Positions 47,795-59,817 of a stretch of 64,000 nt of DNA are shown here, in pieces. Below the pieces are notes generated by a model that searched no databases, had not been told where the DNA came from, and worked only from the letters and a program-made list of their open reading frames with translations. The position numbers and the translations under genes were made by a program. The stretch is from Macropodus opercularis (lineage: Eukaryota > Chordata > Actinopteri > Anabantiformes > Osphronemidae), in contig CM061099.1 in the NCBI GenBank assembly GCA_030770545.1, positions 15,755,001-15,819,000 of the forward strand. The letters run 5' to 3'. Within the stretch, counting starts at the first letter, position 1. Each line of letters starts with the position of its first letter.

Positions 47795-49110
47795 TGTTCC
47801 GACAATTGCAAATGCAAACAACCTCTAATATATAATGTTAGAATAATAAATGTGTAGATTGGAAACAAACAAAGCATGTCTGCATCTATTTGTTCCATAA
47901 CTGATCAGACGATAGCTCTACAAGTCAAATGATTACTAATCTCATTGCAGTTGATCTCAAGATGTCAAATTGCTTGTGCTAAATGTCTTGGCAAACCATT
48001 TAATGTTTAACTGCACCTAATTCATACAAAACAGAACATGTCAGCTTTGTGGTGAAGCTTTAGAAGAAAACTCATCTGCACATGTATGTGCCATCAAATA
48101 GCCAGTCTTAAAACCAGTTACTCCATATGGGTCATCAGCAGGAACCAATGAGTCCAATTATGTGAACCTATGGGAAACTTTTTATCCTAATTCTTAGTCA
48201 TAATAGTTTTGAATATTCACACTCACTAATCTATCTGAAATGATACGATAACACTGATCTTCGGAGCTGGCCTGACGTGGCTCCAGGTCAAGATGTTCTG
48301 ACAGGTGCAAAAGCAAGTAACGTCTAATACCTTAAACAAGATTAGATCAAATGTGGAGGCTGCAAATCAGACAAGCACAACCACATTCAGGGAAATTTGA
48401 CCTGCAGTGGTTAAAGATGTAATTTAAAAACTGGTCCTGCTTTAAAATTACTCATTAGCTAAATTTGAATGATATTTGTATAAGCAACGTGCGCTAATAC
48501 AAATGAAAGTAGCTGGAAATGTCTGCACCTACTGTATTAGGTCAATAATGAAATTAATGAATAAACTTTGACTTGATGATATCTCTACATGGAAAGTCCA
48601 ATGATTACTCATCTCAAGATGTCCCATTGCTTCTACTCCACTTCTTGTCAAACTATTTAGTATTTTACAGAGCATTTCACACAAAACAGAAAACGTCAGC
48701 CTGTGGTGACGCTAGAGAGAAACCTCTGATGATGACCAGTTATTTGAATACCTTCTTTTTTTAACTTTATGATGATTCATTCAGTACATATGAATATATT
48801 TGATCAGATATACGTGAAATGAAACTGGAGATCATTTAACAACTAGGCTTCATCATCTGGGGATGAATGTTGTACATGTGTGTACCATCAAATAGCCAGT
48901 CTTAAAACCACTTAGTACCATATGGGTGGTCGGCAGGAACCAATAAGTCTCATGGGATGACATTTTCTTCTAGCTGTTCATCATCATCGGTTTAGAAATG
49001 TACTAATCTGTCTGAAATTATATGATGATTCTTCTCTCACCAGTCTTCCTGATGCTGTGTCTTCTCCAAAGTCTCTGGAGCTGGTCTGAGGTGGCTTCAG
49101 GTCCAGTTGA
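47795..49110 (+). repeat. internal tandem duplication in LWS2-LWS3 spacer
   Basis: Two diverged copies in tandem, roughly 47795-48291 and 48292-49110, share ordered segments. ATCAAATAGCCAGTCTTAAA and a GGCAGGAACCAAT-type stretch occur at about 48090/48887 and 48140/48932. The spacer between LWS1 and LWS2 has only one such copy (about 42370-43030). The spacer between LWS3 and LWS4 has both. Confidence 0.75.
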
Positions 49111-50139
49111 CCTTGTCTCACAAAGTCACTTCCGCTGCGTTTTGTTGGCCATGCTCACAAGCTGCCAGAGAAATAGGTTTGGTTATTCGACAAGACATTT
49201 TGACATGTTAACCTACAGTTTAAAAAAACATTCTTCAGTACCTTTTAGTTCACCACCTGTATAAAAGACGAGGTACCAGTTGAAAATCCACTTGATTCCA
49301 CGCTAGGTTTGTGCACGAAGACGGAAAGATAACAAATCTTTGCGTGCGTTGTTATTTCATGCAGTCGAAAGTCTCTGCTGGGATGAGAACAGAGATGAAA
49401 GTGTTAATGGAGACGTTGCCACATTGTGACACTGACTGGAGTAGAGGCTTTATTTTAAGGTATTAAATGTGACCCTTCTTCACATCATCCCTTGAGACCT
49501 TCACAATCCCATCTGTGGAACTTACTTCACCATTTAAGCTTTAAGACTTGTCAAGCACTGGCTCTGTCCTTGTGAGACACTTGGCTTGTATTCAATTCCC
49601 AATTTGACACAATATGATGCAAAAATTATGATCAGGAACCATCGAGAACTGAGAATTCATTTCTTTGAACGTCTTGGTCAGTGCTGCTGGACCTTATCCA
49701 CACTGGACGTCCTCTCTTAGGAATTATATGAACATACATTTATCCATATAACCAATTGATATTTCTTTGAGGCTTAATTAAATCAAAGTCTAAACATTTT
49801 TAATAAGACCCAGTGACTCTAGTGCGGTCTATCAAACATTGCAGTTGAATGTTTATGGCTAAGAACAAATATGCATTAATCAAAATAATATTTATTTTGA
49901 TGAAGCAGAACATTTATTAGAAGACATAGAGAATTATAAAAACGTTTTGACATCTTGTACATGTAGCTCAAGTTGTCTCAGCAGTAGTTCAAATTTTACA
50001 GAGCGGATGGAAAGTAATTTACAAATAAGATTAATCTCATCCTATTTTGTGTCTTAGCCTAATTAGCTGTAAACTAAGTATCACTTGATTACAGTTTAAA
50101 ATACGTTTATTGCTTTGTGGTGCCAAGTGACATGTGATC

Positions 50140-50174
50140 TAATCCTATCAGAGGTCAAAACACAGGTATAAAAG
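50140..50174 (+). promoter_or_regulatory. LWS3 proximal promoter (CRX-type site and TATA box)
   Basis: TAATCC at 50140-50145 and TATAAAAG at 50167-50174 lie 90-120 bp before the start, within DNA almost identical to the LWS2 promoter. Confidence 0.65.
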
Positions 50175-50262
50175 GTAAAATCAGATGTGTAGCTTCAGTC
50201 CGTTGAAGAGGCTGCAAGCAACAAGAACGGCCGACAGCTAAGGACCTTCTTCTGAGATCAGG

Positions 50263-52030
50263 ATGGCAGAAAAGTGGGGAGAACCGGTGTTTGCTGCGAG
50301 GCGACACTATGACGATAGCACACAAGGGTCTATGTTTACTTACACAAACAGCAATAATACCAGAGGTAAAGTATTATCGTTTTACTTGTTGCATATGTTA
50401 ATGACTGTTTCTGTTTGTTTTAAGTGGATTTGGATGCTTAGCACCTGTCTGTTAACTCCTAACTGCTTTCAGCTGGCATCAGCTCAGTGTTGTAGTAAGA
50501 AAACGCAAGCAACTGCATGTGACAGAGTGTTGACTGGACATTTGATAGACAAGCATCAAATGGCCAGAACACAAAGTTAAAGCTTTTTGAGATATGTACA
50601 GTATTATTAAAATCAACAAGGATGTTTAGTCTCACGACAGTCTCAGTGTAATGCATCACTTCAAAGATGTTATTTTAAATGTGTCGCCTTTTTTCCAGGT
50701 CCCTTTGAGGGTCCTAACTACCACATTGCTCCTCGATGGGTTTACAACCTTTCAACGGTCTGGATGTTTTTTGTGGTTATTGCATCAGTCTTCACCAACG
50801 GTCTCGTCTTGGTCGCCACAGCAAAGTTCAAGAAACTCCGCCACCCTCTGAATTGGATCTTGGTCAATCTTGCCATTGCTGATCTCGGAGAGACGCTTTT
50901 TGCCAGCACCATCAGTGTATGCAACCAGTTTTTTGGTTATTTCATTCTGGGACACCCAATGTGCGTCTTTGAAGGTTTTACTGTCGCAACTTGTGGTAAG
51001 TGGTTTATTTCTTCCTACTAGAACAGTTCGTGTTTCATTTAAAGCACATTATGAGACTACAGCTGATCTTAATCTCTATTAAACCCAGGTATTACTGCCC
51101 TTTGGTCTCTGGTTGTCATCTCATGGGAGAGGTGGATTGTGGTGTGCAAACCTTTTGGAATCACAAAATTTGATGCTAAGCTGGCTATAGCTGGGATTGT
51201 CTTCTCCTGGGTCTGGTCAGCAGCTTGGTGCGCTCCTCCCATCTTTGGCTGGAGCAGGTAGATGCTGTTTTCACTTACCTGCATGTATAAGTAAAGGTAG
51301 TTACACTCTTAACATAAACTGATGAACTTTTCTTTTATCAGATACTGGCCTCATGGACTGAAGACGTCCTGTGGACCTGATGTATTCAGTGGAAATGAAG
51401 ACCCTGGATGCCGGTCCTTCATGGTCGTTCTTATGATTACATGTTGCATCATTCCTCTGGGAATCATCATCGTGTGCTATTTTGCTGTCTGGTGGGCTAT
51501 CCATAGTGTAAGTAACCTCACCTGCACTATTAACCAATTCATACATGCGACGCCATCTTGGCAGACTCTCACACAGCGTTGACCCTTTGATCACAGGTTG
51601 CCATGCAACAGAAGGAATCAGAGTCAACCCAGAAAGCTGAGAAAGAAGTGTCCAGGATGGTCCTGGTCATGATTTTCGCGTACTGTTTCTGCTGGGGCCC
51701 TTACACCTTTTTTGTCTGCTTTGGTACGGCTTATCCTGGATATTCCTTCCACCCTCTGGCTGCTGCCTTGCCTGCGTACTTTGCCAAGAGCGCCACCATC
51801 TACAACCCAATCATCTATGTGTTCATGAACAGACAGGTAGGCCTCATGATGAGTGTGTGCAACGTTCTTGTTCAAATTAGTTATTACTGTTCTATAGTTT
51901 TAACATCCTCTTTTATTCTCTCCGTCAGTTCCGCACATGCATCATGCAGCTCTTTGGCAAACAAGTGGACGATGGTTCTGAAGTATCTTCTACATCAAGG
52001 ACAGAGGTCTCCTCCGTGGCTCCTGCATAA
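50263..52030 (+). CDS. lws3: red/green-sensitive cone opsin LWS, copy 3 (Ser180)
   Basis: Exons are 50263-50365, 50699-50995, 51089-51257, 51342-51507, 51597-51836 and 51929-52030 (1077 nt, 358 aa). The start is MAEKWGEPVFAARRHYDDST. Exon 1 and intron 1 match LWS4 rather than LWS2. Exon 2 has its own TM1 (VYNLSTVWMFFVVIASVF) and GFTVATCG. Exons 3-6 are essentially LWS2, with one change seen in exon 3 (KLAIAG against KLAIVG). Five-site residues are Ser180, His197, Tyr277, Thr285 and Ala308, so its spectral class is predicted to be the same as LWS2. All opsin landmarks are intact. Confidence 0.96.
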
Positions 52031-52854
52031 ACCTTTGTGTTCTCTGTTTTGGAAACCAGCTGAGACCTACTATGACTTGTACAGAAACGATTTGTTGTTT
52101 TTTTGTTTCTCTTCTTTTTTTTTAGTAAATAGCTTTCTGGCAAATGGAAAATCCAAAAAATATATACATAAAGCAAATCAATCATTATGTTACTGGTCTT
52201 TCTTCTGGTGAATGTAACCCTTTTAAAAATATTGACCGCTTTATATAATAGTGCAGGTGAATCCAAAGCGACTACAAATGTTCTCTACTTAGATTCTCAT
52301 GTTGCTCTAAACATATATGTCATTGAGCTTAAAATGTCCAGAGTTCTGGAGTCTGCCCCCTAGTGACCAAGATATATGGATCAAGCTTTAAAAGTTCACT
52401 TCTTCTCTGACCCTTGTGCCCAATAGCTTTCCCATGTTATAAAATGGCCACCTTTTATTGTTTCAAACCCAATTCTTGACCTACAGAGATAAGTAGAAAG
52501 AAAAGCTATAAAAACTAAACTTATTAAAAAGACACTTTCCTAATTTTTTACATGTACTACGTTTACCAAAATAATAATTATGACTTAAAACAGGCTAGCC
52601 ACGTTTGAAGGACTGAAGAGAACAAAGTACCTCAATAGAAGAACAACTCAACATTTACAGACGTACTACTGGTTTTCCATCGTCCTACTGGTAGTTCTAA
52701 TGCTACTAATCAAAAACCTTTTTATGTTTATTATTGTGTCAATATGTATTTTAGTCAAAAGAGAACATACCTTGTCATCCAGATGTCAAGAAAATGGACA
52801 CAAGATATCAAATAAGCTTTTAATACAAGAACCAAGAGCTAGAATGACTGATGT

Positions 52855-53825
52855 CTAGCAGCCAGCAGGCGTCACCTACCTGTGTCCCACAGTGAGTTGC
52901 CTCTGGCTCCTTTGGTCGTCAGGGTTGTCTGTTTGCAGTGAGGGAGTGAGAGACAAGACACAACAACACAGCTCTGGTCATCACATCAACTTTCAGCAAA
53001 ATATGCACACAAATCTAGAAGAGAAATTACTCCCTGGTGTGAAGTGAACACACGATCACATGATCAGCAAAAGCAGAGACAGTTCGCTTCACACAAGTGA
53101 CTTTCACACCTGGACATGGTCCTGGAGACTCTCGTTGTTAGTCAGGAACAAATCTGAGTTCTGCTAGTAGTGAACTTTTACCAAACATGAATAGTTCAGA
53201 ACTAGCGGAATTCCAGACCTACCCCCGAAACCTCACTGCACCACTTCAGTAAAGACAGTAACTAGTAAAAACTCTAGAGTCCAAGAAAAACATCTACACT
53301 GAAGAACTAAAATCCATATTGGAAGACCTGGAAGTAGCCCTGCGACAGACTGGCGATCTGTCCAGGGAAAACCCTGCCTCTGGCCCATAGACAGCTTGGA
53401 TGGGCTCCAGCACGCACGCGACCCCTACGGGGAAGAAGCGGTAGAAGTTGAATGAATGAAGAACTAGAAATAAAGAAAAGCAGAAGAAAACTTTACAGGT
53501 TGCTTCAGTTTGGAGGCTTGTTGTCTTGCCCAGGTGAAGTCTTCATCCCACAAGGAGCTCTTCACAAATGTGTGATGCAGATTTCGGTGAGGGAACTGTA
53601 GTCACAGTGGCCGGATCAAACAATTAAACAAGCTTTCTTATGCCTCTGATTTCTCCTGAGGTGAACTGTCAATCCGGACAGATTAAAAGGACTCTGCAGC
53701 GAGGTTATCAGAGGTAGTAGAATTATTCTATTTCCTGGTAAGACTTGAGATTCCTTGTAATCTGATTTGCTCCGCAAGGATGTGAGAAATCGTCACCTTC
53801 ATTAACTACTGTGTCAAAACAAGGT
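52855..53825 (+). repeat. LWS spacer block, copy after LWS3
   Basis: This copy is nearly identical to 41526-42360 and 46951-47790, but interrupted by the SINE-like insertion at 53335-53462. Confidence 0.85.
53335..53462 (+). mobile_element. SINE-type insertion in one LWS spacer
   Basis: The insertion reads CCCTGCGACAGACTGGCGAT...CTGTCCAGGG...GGATGGGCTCCAGCA...GAAGCGGTAGAAG and ends in a GAATGAATGAA tail. This is the characteristic 3' module of a widespread teleost SINE/LINE tail family. It is absent from the equivalent positions after LWS1 and LWS2. GAAGAACTA lies on both sides and may be target-site duplication. Confidence 0.7.
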
Positions 53826-56033
53826 GAAAATGTTCCGACAATTGCAAATGCAAACAACCTCTAATATATTGCGTTTGATTAATAAATGTCTAGATTGGAA
53901 ACAAACAAAGCACAACTACCTGCTGTGGTTATTATAGTCATATACTGCAATTAATAACTGGTCTTACTCCAGGCACACTTATTAGTTAAATTTAGATTAA
54001 GTATTTAAAGCAATGTGTGCTTCACAAAGCAGAATTAAGGTAGATCGACACATCTGCATCTATTTGTTCCATAACTGATCAGACGATAGCTCTACAAGTC
54101 AAATGATTACTAATCTAACTGCACCTAATTCATACAAAACAGAACATGTCAGCTTTGTGGTGAAGCTTTAGAAGAAAACTCATCTGCACATGTATGTGCC
54201 ATCAAATAGCCAGTCTTAAAACCAGTTACTCCATATGGGTCATCAGCAGGAACCAATGAGTCCAATTATGTGAACCTATAGGAAACTTTTTATCCTAATT
54301 CTTAGTCATAATAGTTTTGAATATTCACACTCACTAATCTATCTGAAATGATACGATAACACTGATCTTCGGAGCTGGCCTGACGTGGCTCCAGGTCAAG
54401 ATGTTCTGACAGGTGCAAAAGCAAGTAACGTCTAATACCTTAAACAAGATTAGATCAAATGTGGAGGCTGCAAATCAGACAAGCACAACCACATTCAGGG
54501 AAATTTGACCTGCAGTGGTTAAAGATGTAATTTAAAAACTGGTCCTGCTTTAAAATTACTCATTAGCTAAATTTAAATGATATTTGTATAAGCAACGTGC
54601 GCTAATACAAATGAAAGTAGCTGGAAATGTCTGCACCTACTGTATTAGGTCAATAATGAAATTAATGAATAAACTTTGACTTGATGATATCTCTACATGG
54701 AAAGTCCAATGATTACTCATCTCAAGATGTCCCATTGCTTCTACTCCACTTCTTGTCAAACTATTTAGTATTTTACAGAGCATTTCACACAAAACAGAAA
54801 ACGTCAGCCTGTGGTGACGCTAGAGAGAAACCTCTGATGATGACCAGTTATTTGAATACCTTCTTTTTTTAACTTTATGATGATTCATTCAGTACATATG
54901 AATATATTTGATCAGATATACGTGAAATGAAACTGGAGATCACTTAACAACTAGGCTTCATCATCTGGGGATGAATGTTGTACATGTGTGTACCATCAAA
55001 TAGCCAGTCTTAAAACCACTTAGTACCATATGGGTGGTCGGCAGGAACCAATAAGTCTCATGGGATGACATTTTCTTCTAGCTGTTCATCATCATAGGTT
55101 TAGAAATGTACTAATCTGTCTGAAATTATGTGATGATTCTTCTCTCACCAGTCTTCCTGATGCTGTGTCTTCTCCAAAGTCTCTGGAGCTGGTCTGAGGT
55201 GGCTTCAGGTCCAGTTGACCTTGTCTCACAAAGTCACTTCGCTGCGTTTTGTTGGCCATGCTCACAAGCTGCCAGAGAAATAGGTTTGGTTATTCGACAA
55301 GACATTTACATATTAACCTAAAGTAAAAAAAAACAAACACATTTTCTTCAGTACCCTTTAGTTCACAACCTGTATAAAATACATACAAGTTACCAGCTGA
55401 GAACCCATTTGATTCCAATGCTAGGTTTGTGCACGAAGAAAGAAAGATAACAAATCTTTGCATGCGCTGTTATTTTATCCAATTGTCTGATAGGATGAAA
55501 CAGAGGTGAAGGTTTTTGCAGAGACATTCCTCATTGTGACAGTCCCTGCACTGAAGCCTGTATTTTAAGTTATTGTCGTTATGTGTGACCTCCTTCACAT
55601 CATCCCTTGAGACCTTCACAATCCCATCTTTTGAACTTACTTCACCATTTAAGCTTTAAGACTTGTCAATCACTGGCCTTGTCCTTGTAAGACACTTGGC
55701 TTGTATTCAATTCCCAACCTAACACAACATTCTCCAAACGCTCTACTACTATTACAGCAAAGGTTATAAACATACAGAGGAAGCATTTAGAACCAATGTT
55801 TTTTCTTTTCTTGTGAACATCTTGGTCAGTGCTGCCGGATCTTATCCATACCGGACGTCCTCTTTTAGAAATTATATGAACATGCATTTATGCATATCTA
55901 TAACCAATTGATATTTCTTTATGGCTTAATTAAATCAAAGTCTACACATTTTTTTAAAAAAAGACCCAGTGACTTTAATCTGGTATATCAAACATTTGAA
56001 TTGAATGTTTATGGGCTAAATTCTGATGATTAA

Positions 56034-56063
56034 GAATATATATATATATATATATATATATAT
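56034..56063. repeat. AT microsatellite upstream of LWS4
   Basis: An AT dinucleotide run of about 28 bp is not present at this place in the other LWS spacers. Confidence 0.9.
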
Positions 56064-56334
56064 GCTATATAATGGAAAGATAACACCTTTACTTCTTTTG
56101 GATGAAACAGCACATTAATGAGAAGAGGTAGAGAACTATGAAAAACTTTTAACATCTTTCACATGTAGCTCAAGTTGCTTCACCAGTAGTTCAAATTTTA
56201 TAAAGCAGCACGAAATTAACTTCCAAACAAGATTAATCTCATCCTATTTTGTGTCTTAACCCAATTAGCTGTAAACTAAGTATCACTTGATTACAGTTCA
56301 AAATACGTTTATTGCTTTGTGGTGCCAAGTGATC

Positions 56335-56369
56335 TAATCCTATCAGAGGTCAAAACACAGGTATAAAAG
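56335..56369 (+). promoter_or_regulatory. LWS4 proximal promoter (CRX-type site and TATA box)
   Basis: TAATCC at 56335-56340 and TATAAAAG at 56362-56369. Compared with LWS2 and LWS3, a 5-base ACATG segment just before GATCTAATCC is missing. Confidence 0.65.
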
Positions 56370-56457
56370 GTAAAATCAGATGTGTAGCTTCAGTCCGTTG
56401 AAGAGGCTGCAAGCAACAAGAACGGCCGACAGCTAAGGACCTTCTTCTGAGATCAGG

Positions 56458-58234
56458 ATGGCAGAAAAGTGGGGAGAACCGGTGTTTGCTGCGAGGCGAC
56501 ACTATGACGATAGCACACAAGGGTCTATGTTTACTTACACAAACAGCAATAATACCAGAGGTAAAGTATTATCGTTTTACTTGTTGCATATGTTAATGAC
56601 TGTTTCTGTTTGTTTTAAGTGGATTTGGATGCTTAGCACCTGTCTGTTAACTCCTAACTGCTTTCAGCTGGCATCAGCTCAGTGTTGTAGTAAGAAAACG
56701 CAAGCAACTGCATGTGACAGAGTGTTGACTGGACATTTGATAGACAAGCATCAAATGGCCAGAGCACAAAGTTAAAGATTTTGAGATATGTACAGTATTA
56801 TTAAAATCACCAAAGATGTTTAGTCTCACTACAGTCTCAGTGTAATGCATCACTTCAAAGATGTTACTTTAAATGTGTCGCCTTTTTTCCAGGTCCCTTT
56901 GAGGGTCCTAACTACCACATTGCTCCTCGATGGGTTTACAACCTTTCAACAATCTGGATGTGTTTTGTGGTTGCTGCGTCAATCTTCACCAACGGTCTCG
57001 TCTTGGTCGCCACAGCAAAATTTAAGAAACTCCGCCACCCTCTGAATTGGATCTTGGTCAATCTTGCACTTGCTGATATTGGAGAGACGCTTTTTGCCAG
57101 CACCATCAGTATATGCAACCAGTTTTTTGGTTATTTCATTCTGGGACACCCAATGTGCAAGTTCGAAGGTTTTGTTGTCTCAACTTGCGGTAAGTGTTTT
57201 TTTCCTTTTACTAGAACAGTTCATATTGAATGTGTTTCATTTAAAGCACATTATCAGACTACAGCTGATCTTTATCCCTTTTAAACCCAGGTATTAGTGC
57301 TCTTTGGTCTCTGGTTGTCATCTCATGGGAGAGGTGGATCGTGGTGTGCAAACCTTTTGGAATCACAAAATTTGATGCTAAGCTGGCTACAGTTGGCATT
57401 GTCTTCTCCTGGGTCTGGTCAGCAGCTTGGTGCGCTCCTCCCCTCTTTGGCTGGAGCAGGTAGACTGCTCTTCTTTGCCTAAAGTCAGTCACATTGCATT
57501 TCTAAACATAAACTAAATAATGAACATTTTTTTAATTAGATTTTGGCCTCATGGACTGAAGACGTCCTGTGGACCGGATGTATTCAGTGGAAATGAAGAC
57601 CCTGGATGCCAGTCCTACATGATCGCTCTTATGATTACATGTTGCATCATTCCTCTGGGAATCATCATCGTGTGCTATCTTGCTGTCTGGTGGGCTATCC
57701 ATAGTGTAAGTAACCTCACCTGCACTATTAACCAATTCATACATGCGACGCCATCTTGGCAGACTCTCACACAGCGTTGACCCTTTGATCACAGGTTGCC
57801 ATGCAACAGAAGGAATCAGAGTCAACCCAGAAAGCTGAGAAAGAAGTGTCCAGGATGGTCCTGGTCATGATTTTCGCGTACTGTTTCTGCTGGGGCCCTT
57901 ACACCTTTTTTGTCTGCTTTGGTACGGCTTATCCTGGATATGCCTTCCACCCTCTGGCTGCTGCCTTGCCTGCGTACTTTGCCAAGAGCGCCACCATCTA
58001 CAACCCAATCATCTATGTGTTCATGAACAGACAGGTAGACCCTACAGTCACAATGCAGCAATGAGTGGAGCTGTGTGGCAATCAAATGTGTTTTGTTTGT
58101 GTTTCTGAAAAAATGTTTTATTGTCTTTCTTTCAGTTCCGCTCATGCATCATGCAGCTCTTTGGCAAACAAGTGGACGATGGTTCTGAAGTATCTTCATC
58201 AAAGACTGAGGTCTCCTCCGTGGCTCCTGCATAA
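56458..58234 (+). CDS. lws4: red/green-sensitive cone opsin LWS, copy 4 (Ser180)
   Basis: Exons are 56458-56560, 56893-57189, 57291-57459, 57540-57705, 57795-58034 and 58136-58234 (1074 nt, 357 aa). Exon 1 and intron 1 match LWS3. Exons 2-4 are the most distinctive of the Ser180 copies: TIWMCFVVAASIF, LALADIGETL, CKFEGFVVSTCG, GISALWS, PPLFGWSRFWPHG. Exon 5 matches LWS2/3 except GYAF for GYSF. Intron 5 is unrelated to that of the other three copies. Exon 6 has FRSC and SKTE as in LWS1 and lacks one Thr codon in the Ser/Thr tail. Five-site residues are Ser180, His197, Tyr277, Thr285 and Ala308. Counterion Glu and retinal Lys are intact. Confidence 0.96.
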
Positions 58235-59518
58235 ACCGTTGTGTTCTCTGTTCTGAAAACCAACTGAGAACTACTATGACTTGTACAGAAACAGTTTTTT
58301 TTTCTTTACTTACATTTTTAGCAAAATTATAGCAATGCAAATACAAAAAATAAATAAAAACCCATATGGCAAATAAAAGCAAAGTCAACAAAAGAATGGT
58401 GACTGTTGTTTTGTGTAGAAAATCAAGCAAAACAGTAAACATGAACCAAATCACTGTTGCATCAGCAGGATTCAGCGGGATTGGTGACTTAGCAGCTAAG
58501 TCTGGAGTCCGCTCTGTCTTTTAAATCCCATAATTACACCAACTCTGGCAAGAGTAATTGGTGTAACAGACACTTTTCAGGGCTCAAGGTATATTTTGGA
58601 GTCATTCAGGGACTTTTTTTTAATAAGTGTTGGGGATTTATCTATAATTTGGAAGCACAGTTTCATGACGGCGTCTAATTCAGTTTAACGAAATCTGCTT
58701 TTATGTCCTAGCTTGTGAAGAGCTTTTCCTTGTATCGTTACAATCCAAGAAGCAATTCATCATTGGATTAGGATCTGGGTCAACACCTTCATAATTATCA
58801 GGCCACAATCATCAAGAAATACATATATCCATGATAGGGTGTATATATATGTATGTAGGTAGAGCAACCTGCTCATCCATTTCACAATGTCTCCAGGTAC
58901 CAAATGAATCTGAAATGTAGACTACACCTCCTTTAAAAGCTGTTCTGGACGGTTGTGCAGATGAAACCATCAATCTGATTTTGACACATAGACACATCTA
59001 TATGCCTAATAACATAATACCTGATGACTGTGACTTCTGCAAGACTTCGGACAACGTGGAAAGTACTTTCATTTTATTTCTCACAATCACTGGCTTTTAT
59101 TCTCGCATCACATTCCAGACTGTGTATCATAATAAATGACATACAATTATATAACTATTATATTACAGAATTTCACTTGATGATGCTGATAAATTAAGGT
59201 TTGTAATTTGACAAATAAGTGACTACTAAGACGATAAAGAAATTTAGGATTGTTCATGAGTGTTACATTTTTAAATTTATAAGGAATATTTAGGTTTATT
59301 GTTTATCTTGATTTTATCATATATATCTCGTTATGGAATGCTGCCATTGAATGGAGTGTATTGTATCATATCGTACTGTAATAATTATTTGATTCTGTTT
59401 GGCATTAATTAACAGCACAAACAGACAAGGTAAATAATAGAAATACAAAAGAATTTACACTCTGTGAGACATTTTTCTCTAATATACATTTCCACTGTCT
59501 CCACACATGTAATGCTAT

Positions 59519-59616
<98 letters not shown>

Positions 59617-59817
59617 CCTAAGCCACAGACTTTGTTTTTGATATGTGTTCCGTGAAAATAATATTAATGATAAAAACACGATGCACCGCTAAATAAACGT
59701 CGGGATTTAGTCAAGTTCTTTTATTTTGACGTGTACCCGGATGTTATAGACTACGTCGTCGAAACGGCTTCCGCTTGCCACACACGTGAAACCCAAAAGT
59801 CGTAGAAGGTGGAAATA
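58235..59817. other. LWS4-gnl3l intergenic region
   Basis: No gene and no copy of the LWS spacer block were found here, so the tandem array ends just after LWS4. A long AT microsatellite occupies 59522-59611. The 100 bp before gnl3l contain CG-rich, ETS-like (GCTTCCGCTT) sequence consistent with a housekeeping promoter. Confidence 0.55.
59522..59611. repeat. AT microsatellite
   Basis: This is a nearly pure AT dinucleotide run of about 90 bp, about 200 bp before the gnl3l start codon. Confidence 0.95.

Larger units (their letters stand above)
45897..50139. other. spacer between LWS2 and LWS3
   Basis: No gene was found. It contains the spacer block (46951-47790), an internally duplicated section (47795-49110) absent as a pair from the previous spacer, and about 1.1 kb next to LWS3 that is nearly identical to the DNA before LWS2. 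Small ORFs (46762-46959, 48573-48764, 49022-49264) recur in the duplicate spacer simply because the DNA is duplicated. Confidence 0.75.
52031..56334. other. spacer between LWS3 and LWS4
   Basis: No gene was found. From about 52670 to 55310 it is almost identical to the LWS2-LWS3 spacer, apart from a SINE-like insertion at 53335-53462. From about 55380 to 56280 it diverges and includes an AT run (56034-56063). The last 150 bp before LWS4 again match the other LWS promoters. Confidence 0.75.

Noticed and set aside
48573..48764. Identical 63-codon ORFs at 48573 and 54681
   Set aside because: Identity comes from duplication of the whole spacer; the peptide has no features of a gene.
59464..59655. 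ORF over the AT microsatellite before gnl3l
   Set aside because: An Ile/Tyr run translated from a dinucleotide repeat.
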